Shown: positions 6,932 to 12,884 of the stretch, one piece after another | How positions within the stretch are numbered: position 1 is the first letter of the stretch | Layout: the number at the start of each line of letters is the position of its first letter | From: Thermocaproicibacter sp036741535 | Lineage (GTDB): Bacteria; Bacillota; Clostridia; Oscillospirales; Acutalibacteraceae | Assembly: GCA_036741535.1 (NCBI GenBank) | Contig: DAINSB010000058.1 | Span: 1 to 12,884 of the forward strand | Reading direction: 5' to 3' | Length of the DNA stretch: 12,884 bases | Program-made: the position numbers and the translations under genes | The notes under the pieces: model-generated | Databases searched by the model: none | Told to the model about the DNA's origin: nothing | The model's input: the letters and a program-made list of their open reading frames with translations, nothing else

Positions 6932-7954
6932 TCAGTTCCTGCAGTCAATCACGACTTTAACGGTATGGACGGCTGGATCCTTGATATAATCGAACACCTG
7001 ATCGGCATGGTCCCATCCGACGATGTGGGTTACGATTTTCTCCAGATCCTTCTGGATCACCTTGGCGTATTTGACCGTCTGCCCGAATTCACGAAAGGTA
7101 TATACACGGGAGCCGACCAATTTCTGTTCTTTGAAATTGACATCCTGCAGGTTGACGGCATGCGGCTCCTTATGGACGCCGGTGATGCAGATCTTCCCGC
7201 CGATACGGGCCAGTTTCGTTATCTCCAGCGCCGCACCGGCATTGCCGCTGCACTCAAACACCACGTCGGCCCCTACCCCGGCCGTGACTTTCTCAACGTA
7301 GTCTATCAGGTTGGTGTCTTTTGCATTGACAGCGTCGAACCCGAACTCGCGGCACATATCCAGCCGGGCGGTATCAATATCGGAGATGATGATCCTGGCC
7401 GCCCCGATATTCTTCAGAACAATGCCCGTCAGGATCCCGATCGGGCCGGCGCCGATAATGACCGCCGTATCCCTCGCCTGGAAATCGACCCGATGAACGG
7501 AATGTATAATGACCGACAGGGGCTCGATCACTGCGGCTGCCTTGTCTGACAAGTTGTCATCCAATTTAAAAAGCACGTCTTCGTCGACATTGACATATTC
7601 CGCCATGCCGCCGTCCATATCGATCCCGATCAGTTTAAGCGTTTTACAAACATGGGGCATTCCGTTTTTGCAGGCGAAGCATTCATGGCACGAAATCAGG
7701 GGATATGCCGACACGCGGTCGCCCTTTTTGAACTTGCCGGACCCGTTCTTTATTTCATCGATCGTCCCGATGAACTCATGCCCCAGAATGAGCGGCGCCT
7801 TCGCACGCGGATGCTTCCCGCTGTAGATGCCTATATCCGAACCGCACACGCCGCAATATTTCACCCTGATTCTGGCCTGGTGATCGCGCAGCGCGGGAAC
7901 GGGTACGTCGCGCACTTCCACACGCTGAGGTGCTACATAAACAAGTGATTTCAT
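6932..7954 (-). CDS. Zinc-dependent MDR alcohol/polyol dehydrogenase (sorbitol/L-idonate/threonine dehydrogenase type)
   Basis: A 340-residue medium-chain dehydrogenase. Catalytic zinc ligands are C37 (CGVCGSD), H59 with E60 (LGHEF) and E144 (VIEPL). The structural zinc is held by C89, C92, C95 and C103. The Rossmann glycines are GAGPIG (168-173), and D192 at the end of the next strand points to NAD. Family members oxidise a secondary hydroxyl of polyols, hexonates or amino alcohols (sorbitol, L-idonate, L-galactonate, galactitol-1-phosphate, threonine), and the sequence does not decide which. Its position between a sugar importer and a gluconate/KDG-type SDR favours a hydroxyl of a sugar acid or sugar. 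The ATG follows AAAGGA ten bases upstream. Confidence 0.88.
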   Translation of the reverse strand: MKSLVYVAPQRVEVRDVPVPALRDHQARIRVKYCGVCGSDIGIYSGKHPRAKAPLILGHEFIGTIDEIKNGSGKFKKGDRVSAYPLISCHECFACKNGMPHVCKTLKLIGIDMDGGMAEYVNVDEDVLFKLDDNLSDKAAAVIEPLSVIIHSVHRVDFQARDTAVIIGAGPIGILTGIVLKNIGAARIIISDIDTARLDMCREFGFDAVNAKDTNLIDYVEKVTAGVGADVVFECSGNAGAALEITKLARIGGKICITGVHKEPHAVNLQDVNFKEQKLVGSRVYTFREFGQTVKYAKVIQKDLEKIVTHIVGWDHADQVFDYIKDPAVHTVKVVIDCRN

Positions 7955-7970
7955 AATGGATAAATCCTTT

Positions 7971-8066
7971 CTAAGATTTTATCTTCAAACCCACGTGGCA
8001 TTCCAGAGACGCATAGGGCCCTTTCCAAATGCCCCGTGAGGTGAAGTAGAGTAGATCAAAATGTTC
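7971..8066 (-). pseudogene. Possible 3' remnant of an unknown gene between permease and MDR genes
   Basis: Starting right at the permease stop, one minus-strand frame runs 31 codons to a TAG at 7973-7971. It has a protein-like sequence including YFTSRGIWKGPYASLEC. Upstream the frame closes at a TGA inside the permease gene, and no ATG, GTG or TTG start precedes this stretch, so it is not a complete gene. It may be the tail of a deleted gene, or chance coding-like sequence. I do not recognise the family. The same bases also form the inverted repeat listed separately. Confidence 0.25.
7992..8038 (-). other. Imperfect inverted repeat in the permease-MDR gap
   Basis: Arms CACGTGGCATT (7992-8002) and AATGCCCCGTG (8028-8038) pair at 10 of 11 positions around a 25-base loop that contains the palindrome GGGCCC. 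No U-run follows on the minus strand. It marks the border between transporter and enzyme genes and could adjust their relative expression. Confidence 0.4.
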
Positions 8067-9039
8067 AGCTGTTTTCCGTCGTCTTCTTGACCTGGACCAA
8101 CCTCATGTTGTTTCTTCTTGTGGAAATCAGCACCGCGATAAACAGCACGACGCCATACACAATGCGCTGGGCGCCTTCCGAGATGTTGACCGCGGCCAGC
8201 ACCCCGTTCAGGATGATAATAATCAGCGTGCCCGCCATGGCCCCCACATAGCTTCCGCTTCCGCCCACCAGGGAGATGCCGCCGATCGCCACCGCCGCAA
8301 TGGACTGCATCTGATATTCATCGCCCATTCCGAGATAGAGCTGCCCCAGACTGCCGGAATAGAGGATGCCCGCCAAGGCGGCCGTCAGACCGCTGAGCGC
8401 ATACGCGGCGGCTTTCACAACCTTGACATTGACGCCTGAGAACTGTGCGACTTTCTCATTGCTGCCGACCGCATACAGTCTCCGGCCAAACGGCATTCTA
8501 TAAAGGGCGACCAGGGCAACGGCGGAAACCGCCAGCCATATCAGGAACAGATTATTAAACGCGCCCACCGAACCGGTGGCGAGGCTTTTCATAACGGAGG
8601 GAGACGACCCGCCCGGCATGCCGTTGAAGGACCCGACCAAAAGTCCCTGAAAAATAATATTCGACGCCATCGTCATCACGACGGGGGCGATCCCCACATA
8701 CGCAACCCCGACACCATTGAACAGTCCCATGGCGATCCCGATCACCAGAACGATCGGAATGACATAGGCGATTTTGCCGTTGTCGCCGTTGGACAGATTC
8801 GCCATAAGAAACCCCGCCATGGTAAACATCCACGGGACCGACAGATCCATCCCGCCCGTGAGGATGACAAGCGCCTGGCCAAGCGTGACAAGACCCAAAA
8901 CGGCTACCTGCGACGAAAGGGTGCGGATGTTATCGACGTTCAAGTAACCGGGCCTTACGATAGCGCACAGGATGAGCAGCGCAACCGCCATAAGATATGT
9001 GACAAGAATCGTTGAGTTCTTCCGAATTGCATCTTTCAC
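8065..9039 (-). CDS. CUT2-type sugar ABC transporter permease (RbsC family), second of two
   Basis: A 324-residue integral membrane protein with many hydrophobic helices, one half of the channel of a ribose/galactofuranose-type importer. It carries the family signature ILTGGMDLSVP (about 59-69), with Pro where most relatives have Gly. The cytoplasmic ATPase-contact region includes YAVGSNEKVAQFSG and the end loop IGGISLVGGSGSYVG. The start is GTG, directly abutting the TAA of the first permease. The SD GGAAGGAGA lies inside that gene, so translation is probably coupled and the two permeases made in equal amounts. It pairs with the different permease encoded upstream to form a heterodimer (inference from family practice). 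Confidence 0.92.
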   Translation of the reverse strand: MKDAIRKNSTILVTYLMAVALLILCAIVRPGYLNVDNIRTLSSQVAVLGLVTLGQALVILTGGMDLSVPWMFTMAGFLMANLSNGDNGKIAYVIPIVLVIGIAMGLFNGVGVAYVGIAPVVMTMASNIIFQGLLVGSFNGMPGGSSPSVMKSLATGSVGAFNNLFLIWLAVSAVALVALYRMPFGRRLYAVGSNEKVAQFSGVNVKVVKAAAYALSGLTAALAGILYSGSLGQLYLGMGDEYQMQSIAAVAIGGISLVGGSGSYVGAMAGTLIIIILNGVLAAVNISEGAQRIVYGVVLFIAVLISTRRNNMRLVQVKKTTENS

Positions 9040-10014
9040 TTATGCCGCGTCTCCTTCCTTATGGAGAACCGCAATCGAACTGACTGCGACAGCGAGAATC
9101 AAAAGGACCCCCTGGACAAGAGATGACCAGTAGGAAGAAACATTTAAGAAAACCAGCAGATCCGCTATTCCCTTGATCGCGAACGCGCCCGCAATCGTTC
9201 CCACAAGGCCGCCCGAGCCGCCGAGAAGAGACGTGCCCCCTATAACGGCGGCCGAAATGGAAGTCATGACGAAATCAGCGCCCGCCGTCGGAGAACCCGA
9301 CGCCACCTGTGCCGTGCGGAACAAACCGGCAAGCGCAGCGAAAAGGCCGGAAAGCCCATAGACCAGTATCTTTGTCCTGAGGACGTAAATGCCGTTCAAG
9401 CGGGCCGCTTTTTCATTGCTGCCGACCGCATAAATCGAAATGCCGAAGTCCGTCCGTTTTATGTACAGCCATAAAAGGATCAGAATGACGATGAAAATCA
9501 AAGTCAGCGGAATCTGTCCGAACCGGACCAGAAACAGATTGGTGAAATTTTCAGAGACGTTGCCGCCGTCGACTTTCAGAATCAGAAGCGCAATCCCGTA
9601 ACAGACCGACTGGGTGGCCAGCGTTACAATGAACGGCTGCATGCTGGTTTTCCCTATGATAAAGCCGTTGAATACGCCGACCGCTATCCCGAAAAGGATG
9701 CTGACAATCGACCACAGCAGCATGCCGCCGGCCGAATTCCCCATATAAACGGCAGAAAGGCAATTGGTCACGCAGATGACCCCGCCAACGGACAGATCGA
9801 ACCCCCCGATCAGCAGAACAAGCGTCTGCCCGATCGACACCAGGATCAAAGAGAAAGCGGCGTCGGATTTATTGGCGATCCATCCAAGGCCAAGCGTGCC
9901 GGGGTTCAGACACGCAATCACGCCCGTGATGACAATCAAGAATAGATACGGGATAAGCAGAATCCAATTGTTGCTGATCAGCTGCCCAAGCGATTTTCCC
10001 TTTAATGGTTTCAC
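9040..10014 (-). CDS. CUT2-type sugar ABC transporter permease (RbsC family), first of two
   Basis: A 324-residue membrane protein of the RbsC family with a basic N-terminus, a first helix near 17-36 and the signature GGFDLSVGG (70-78). The ATPase-contact region contains YAVGSNEKAARLNG and, further on, IGGTSLLGGSGGLVG. It shares the fold and length of the following permease but only moderate identity, as in YtfT/YjfF-type systems with two permeases. The GTG at 10014 is chosen over a TTG at 10029 because GGAGGA (10027-10022) overlaps the TTG codon region and stands seven bases before the GTG. A 100-base gap with a large hairpin separates it from the ATPase gene. Confidence 0.92.
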   Translation of the reverse strand: MKPLKGKSLGQLISNNWILLIPYLFLIVITGVIACLNPGTLGLGWIANKSDAAFSLILVSIGQTLVLLIGGFDLSVGGVICVTNCLSAVYMGNSAGGMLLWSIVSILFGIAVGVFNGFIIGKTSMQPFIVTLATQSVCYGIALLILKVDGGNVSENFTNLFLVRFGQIPLTLIFIVILILLWLYIKRTDFGISIYAVGSNEKAARLNGIYVLRTKILVYGLSGLFAALAGLFRTAQVASGSPTAGADFVMTSISAAVIGGTSLLGGSGGLVGTIAGAFAIKGIADLLVFLNVSSYWSSLVQGVLLILAVAVSSIAVLHKEGDAA

Positions 10015-10021
10015 TGAACAT

Positions 10022-10027
10022 TCCTCC
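10022..10027 (-). promoter_or_regulatory. Ribosome binding site fixing a GTG start of permease 1
   Basis: GGAGGA on the minus strand is seven bases ahead of GTG 10014. It rules against a start at TTG 10029, whose own codon and next one make up part of the SD region. Confidence 0.7.
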
Positions 10028-10055
10028 AAGATAAGGCCCTTTGCTTAGCCCTGCC

Positions 10056-10093
10056 GATGTGTGGAGCGAAGTCTTCTGCTTCGCTCACGCATC
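10056..10093 (-). other. Large hairpin between ATPase and permease genes
   Basis: The arms at 10056-10071 and 10079-10093 pair over 14 of 15 positions with one bulged base, around a 7-base loop. A further CTGCC/GGCAG pairing is possible outside it. No U-run follows on the minus strand. It may be an RNA processing or stability element giving unequal amounts of ATPase and permease mRNA, or a copy of a palindromic intergenic repeat. Confidence 0.55.
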
Positions 10094-10114
10094 GAAAAAG
10101 GGCAGCCGTGCGAA

Positions 10115-11611
10115 TCAGGCGCTTAAAATTTCACCGATTGACGCGGAAACGATATTTCTACGTGTCAAATCATCTTTTTCAAGAACAGCATCGACTTTCC
10201 CGTCGTACATGACCATGACCCGGTCGCATACGTTCACCAGCTCTTCACCGTCCGTCGAATAATACAGGATGGAATTCCCCTTCGCCGCCAGCTCTCGCAC
10301 CAGTGCAAACATCTCCTTTTTCGTACCGATGTCCACACCGCGCGTGATGTCGTGCATCAGCAACAGAGAGGGCTCCATCGCGAGGATTTTCGCCAGAACC
10401 ACTTTCTGCTGATTCCCGCCGCTCAGATTTGCGACAAGAACCGCCGGACTGTCGGCTTTGATCTTCAGCTCTCCCATATATCGATCGATAATCTGTTTTT
10501 CCCCGGCCCGATCGATGAAGAGCCCGTGCCTGAGCCGGTCGAGGCAGGGCAGAGAAATATTGAATCCGATGGGAAAAGACAGCAGGAGCCCTTGCGTGCC
10601 CCGGTCTTCCGGGACAAGAGAGATGCCGTTGCGCAGACTGTCCTTCGGGCTGTTGATTTTGACCGGCTTTCCATTCAATCGGACGGTGCCGCGCGCATCC
10701 AGGATTCCATACAAGGCCAGCAGCAATTCCGCTTCCCCCTGGCCGGCCAGGCCGCCAATGCCGAGGACTTCGCCTTTGTGGAGTTGAAAATTGACCCCGT
10801 TCAGGGAATGCCCCCAGCGCAGGTCCGACACCTCAAGCGCCACGTCGTCCTGAACGGTCGAGACTTTTTCCGGATAGTATCCGGACATTTTACGGCCCAG
10901 CATCATGGAGATGACTTCATCCATATCCACATTCTGAAGGCTTAGCGAACCCACCGTGGAACCGTTGCGAAGAATGGTGACGTTGTCGCAGCCGTCCTTG
11001 ATTTCAGCCATACGATGCGATATGAAAATGATGATCTTCCCCTCGTTGGCCAGTTTCCTCGCCAGACTCAAAAGCCACTGGACCCGGTTCTGGGTAAGCG
11101 CGGAAGTCGCCTCGTCCAAAACAACGACTTTCGGGTTCTTCGACAAAACCCGCAGGATCTCGATCATCTGTCGTTTGGAAAGGGACAGCGGCCCTGCTTT
11201 GGCATTGGGATCAATATCGTCGACATCGTACTGGTGAAAAAGGTCCAAAGTCATCTGCGTCAGTTTTTTATGATTGATTTTGCCGAGGCGGTTCTTCGGC
11301 AGACGGCCCACAAATATGTTTTCCCCGACGGTCAGATCCGGGACGATGGAAAGTTCCTGATACACCGTCCCGATTCCATATGCCATGGCGTCCCGGGGAT
11401 TATGGATCGTAACGGTCTCGCCGAAAAGCCTGATTTCCCCGGAATCTGCCTGATGGGCCCCGCTCAGCACCTTCAGCAGCGTGCTTTTCCCGGCACCGTT
11501 TTCACCCAAAAGGGCATGCACTTCTCCTTTATTGCATGAAAACGAGACGTCTTTCAGCGCATACACTCCGTCGAACGACTTTGAAATATGGTCAAATTCC
11601 AGATCGGCCAT
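10115..11611 (-). CDS. CUT2-type sugar ABC transporter ATP-binding protein (RbsA/MglA family, two NBDs)
   Basis: A 498-residue double ATPase on the inner face of the membrane that powers the two permeases. NBD1: Walker A GENGAGKST (36-44), signature-like LSLSKRQM (142-149), Walker B VVVLDEATSAL (D166, E167) and H-loop H199. NBD2: the usual degenerate Walker A GLAGQGEAEL (287-296) and a good signature LSGGNQQK (396-403), but the Walker B reads LLLMHDITRGVD (417-428). His stands in place of the Walker B Asp, and Asp replaces the catalytic Glu. NBD2 thus looks unable to hydrolyse ATP normally, leaving NBD1 as the active site (inference). The ATG at 11611 is chosen over TTG 11626 because GGAGG (11624-11620) falls between them. 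Confidence 0.94.
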   Translation of the reverse strand: MADLEFDHISKSFDGVYALKDVSFSCNKGEVHALLGENGAGKSTLLKVLSGAHQADSGEIRLFGETVTIHNPRDAMAYGIGTVYQELSIVPDLTVGENIFVGRLPKNRLGKINHKKLTQMTLDLFHQYDVDDIDPNAKAGPLSLSKRQMIEILRVLSKNPKVVVLDEATSALTQNRVQWLLSLARKLANEGKIIIFISHRMAEIKDGCDNVTILRNGSTVGSLSLQNVDMDEVISMMLGRKMSGYYPEKVSTVQDDVALEVSDLRWGHSLNGVNFQLHKGEVLGIGGLAGQGEAELLLALYGILDARGTVRLNGKPVKINSPKDSLRNGISLVPEDRGTQGLLLSFPIGFNISLPCLDRLRHGLFIDRAGEKQIIDRYMGELKIKADSPAVLVANLSGGNQQKVVLAKILAMEPSLLLMHDITRGVDIGTKKEMFALVRELAAKGNSILYYSTDGEELVNVCDRVMVMYDGKVDAVLEKDDLTRRNIVSASIGEILSA

Positions 11612-11646
11612 TTTATCTGCCTCCAAATATCAGGTTTCAAGTGCGC

Positions 11647-12771
11647 TCAGTTGCTCTTCTGCTGATAATTCGAAATCTCGTCGACTGTCACCGCGGGTTT
11701 AAAATCGGTCGGCAGGGCGGGCCAGTCAAACGCACCCGGCAGTTTCCTGAAGCAAGTCACATTTTCCTTAATCGGCGTGGTTTTATAGCCGTTATCAATC
11801 GACGGGTCGGTAACAAAGAAGCCGGGCGTGACGTTGGTGACCTGATCGACTTTCTCGCCATTCAGTACCTTGACCGCGATATTCATCGCAATGGCACCCA
11901 GGCCCGGAACATTATTGCCGATGCAGAGATTCATTTTATTGTCGAGCGCCGCCAGCTGGCCCGCGTTGGAATTATAGGAAGTCGCCGGAATCAGGGGTCT
12001 GCCCGCCTGCTTAAAGGCTGCCTGAATCGTTTCGCCATAAAGCTGTGTGAAAATACCGTCGAGGTTGCGGTTCGCAGCCAAGACGCTGCTCAATTTTTTC
12101 TGGCCTACGCCGTCGGAGTATTCGCCGGCGAACTCGGCCACGACATCGACACCCGCGTCCTTGAATATTTTCATAACGGTCTCATAGACGATATTGCCGT
12201 TTGTAGACCCCGGCAAACCTGTATCCACCGCAATCTTTTTGCCTTTTCCTCCGCCCATGGCCTTAACCAGATAATTCGCCCAGCCGGAGCCCAACGCGTT
12301 CAGATCCGTCTGTACGGCATATACGCCCTTGTGGTTGACGACGGAATCGAACGAGACGCACACAACGCCGGCCTGCTTCGCACGTTCGAGGGACGGAATC
12401 AATGCCGCGCTGGAGGAAGCGTCAACCAGGATCGCATCGTAGCCCTGAGCGACCAACGCATCAATGGACGCGGACTGCGCCTCCGCATTGTTTTCACAGG
12501 TCACCACTTTCAGATCGACCGTATCCTTATAAGGGGCTTTGGAAGCCACGACCTGCGTCGTTTTAATCATCAACTGACGCCAGTCGTTGCCCATAAAGGA
12601 ATTGCTCAGCGCGATTTTGTACTTGCCGCTGTGTTTTTTTGCCGCCGCGGACGTCGTCCCATTTTGCGCCGACACATTTCCGCCGGAACTCCCGGAGCTC
12701 CCGGAACATCCGAACATTGTCGTCGACACCATCAGAACGCTTAGAAGTGCGCACAGGATTTTCCTTTTCAT
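11647..12771 (-). CDS. Sugar-binding lipoprotein of CUT2 ABC importer (periplasmic-binding-protein type 1)
   Basis: A 374-residue extracellular binding protein. A lipoprotein signal peptide is visible (KRK, hydrophobic 5-20, lipobox MFGC with lipidated C22), followed by a Ser/Gly linker. The mature part begins KYKIALSNSFMGNDWR and shows type 1 fold landmarks: ALVAQGYDAILVDASS, AKQAGVVCVSFDS, LDGIFTQ and the late NNVPGLGAIAMN. This resembles ribose/galactofuranose-type (RbsB/YtfQ) proteins. The substrate is not readable from sequence. The enzyme genes downstream suggest a sugar acid or modified hexose. It is the first gene of the operon. Its ATG follows AAGGAGG seven bases upstream, a strong site in line with the usual excess of binding protein. 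Confidence 0.92.
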   Translation of the reverse strand: MKRKILCALLSVLMVSTTMFGCSGSSGSSGGNVSAQNGTTSAAAKKHSGKYKIALSNSFMGNDWRQLMIKTTQVVASKAPYKDTVDLKVVTCENNAEAQSASIDALVAQGYDAILVDASSSAALIPSLERAKQAGVVCVSFDSVVNHKGVYAVQTDLNALGSGWANYLVKAMGGGKGKKIAVDTGLPGSTNGNIVYETVMKIFKDAGVDVVAEFAGEYSDGVGQKKLSSVLAANRNLDGIFTQLYGETIQAAFKQAGRPLIPATSYNSNAGQLAALDNKMNLCIGNNVPGLGAIAMNIAVKVLNGEKVDQVTNVTPGFFVTDPSIDNGYKTTPIKENVTCFRKLPGAFDWPALPTDFKPAVTVDEISNYQQKSN

Positions 12772-12791
12772 TTTTTTTCCTCCTTGATTAT

Positions 12792-12819
12792 TTCATAACA
12801 TTGCTTGATACAATGTCAA
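12792..12819 (-). promoter_or_regulatory. Candidate operon promoter
   Basis: On the minus strand a perfect -35 box TTGACA (12819-12814) is followed after 16 bases by TATGAA (12797-12792), a 4/6 match to the -10 box. The start of transcription would fall near 12785, just ahead of the SD of the binding-protein gene, leaving a very short leader of roughly 15 bases. A weak -10 is what one would expect of an activated or repressed catabolic promoter. Confidence 0.45.
12798..12816. promoter_or_regulatory. Candidate operator dyad overlapping the promoter
   Basis: ACATTG (12798-12803) and CAATGT (12811-12816) form a perfect 6-bp inverted repeat with a 7-base centre CTTGATA. It fills the spacer between the -35 and -10 boxes and reaches into the -35 box. 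The inner TTGATACAA half resembles GntR/FadR-type operators loosely. No regulator gene is in the window, so the binding protein is unknown. Confidence 0.35.
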
Positions 12820-12884
12820 TCGCCGATCTGCCGCACGATCCAAAATTCCGTTGTCTCCTTGGACTTAATTTCTAAATTTTACCT

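Noticed and set aside
7955..10114. Similar AAAGGGCC(C/T)TAT strings in the two transporter-flanking gaps
   Set aside because: Only about 12 bases agree and the surroundings differ, so this is not enough to call a repeat family.
11536..12744. Plus-strand open frame of 402 codons
   Set aside because: It lies antisense to the binding-protein gene and the start of the ATPase gene, with no recognisable domain or convincing ribosome binding site.
12772..12884. Riboswitch or long structured leader ahead of the binding-protein gene
   Set aside because: The likely promoter leaves a leader of about 15 bases, too short for an aptamer. Only a weak TCCAA/TTGGA pairing lies further upstream.
1..12884. 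CRISPR array, tRNA, rRNA, insertion-sequence ends or phage genes
   Set aside because: I saw no regularly spaced repeats, cloverleaf sequences, transposase or integrase motifs on either strand.

Overview
This is a bacterial accessory-metabolism region. All eleven intact genes lie on the minus strand, so transcription runs from the right edge to the left. Gene style suggests a Gram-positive anaerobe of the Clostridia, perhaps an Oscillospiraceae-type bacterium. The evidence is strong GGAGG-type ribosome binding sites, a Cys-anchored lipoprotein as binding protein, frequent GTG/TTG starts, a CUT2-type sugar ABC system, and roughly 50-55 % G+C judged by eye. The genus cannot be fixed from the sequence alone.

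Layout in transcription order: a promoter with an overlapping dyad (about 12792-12819). Next comes a four-gene CUT2 (ribose/galactofuranose-like) importer: lipoprotein binding protein, double ATPase and two different permeases (12771-8065). It is followed by a zinc MDR dehydrogenase, a KduD/gluconate-5-dehydrogenase-like SDR, a KDPG aldolase with a C-terminal glyoxalase-like domain, a 2-keto-3-deoxygluconate kinase and a D-2-hydroxyacid dehydrogenase of the C-terminal-binding-protein type (7954-3019). A 15-bp hairpin, probably a terminator, closes this operon. Behind it lie a methyl-accepting chemotaxis protein and a UlaG-like metallo-beta-lactamase-fold hydrolase. The left 279 bases hold no intact gene, only what looks like a 5'-truncated remnant of an amino-acid permease running off the edge.

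Read together, the operon imports a sugar acid or related sugar derivative and adjusts its stereochemistry or oxidation state with two or three NAD(P)-dependent oxidoreductases. It then feeds 2-keto-3-deoxygluconate through kinase and aldolase to pyruvate and glyceraldehyde-3-phosphate, the lower half of a semi-phosphorylative Entner-Doudoroff route. No dehydratase, isomerase, polysaccharide lyase or regulator is in the window, so the true substrate is open. The MDR+SDR pair resembles the logic of L-idonate catabolism (IdnD/IdnO), and the KduD-like SDR also fits uronate/pectin-type 3-deoxy intermediates. The nearby chemoreceptor may steer cells towards the same substrate, but that is inference.

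I see no CRISPR array, tRNA, rRNA, intact insertion sequence or phage gene. The less ordinary points are the aldolase-VOC fusion, the altered Walker B of the second ATPase domain, strong intergenic hairpins inside the operon, and two possible gene remnants.
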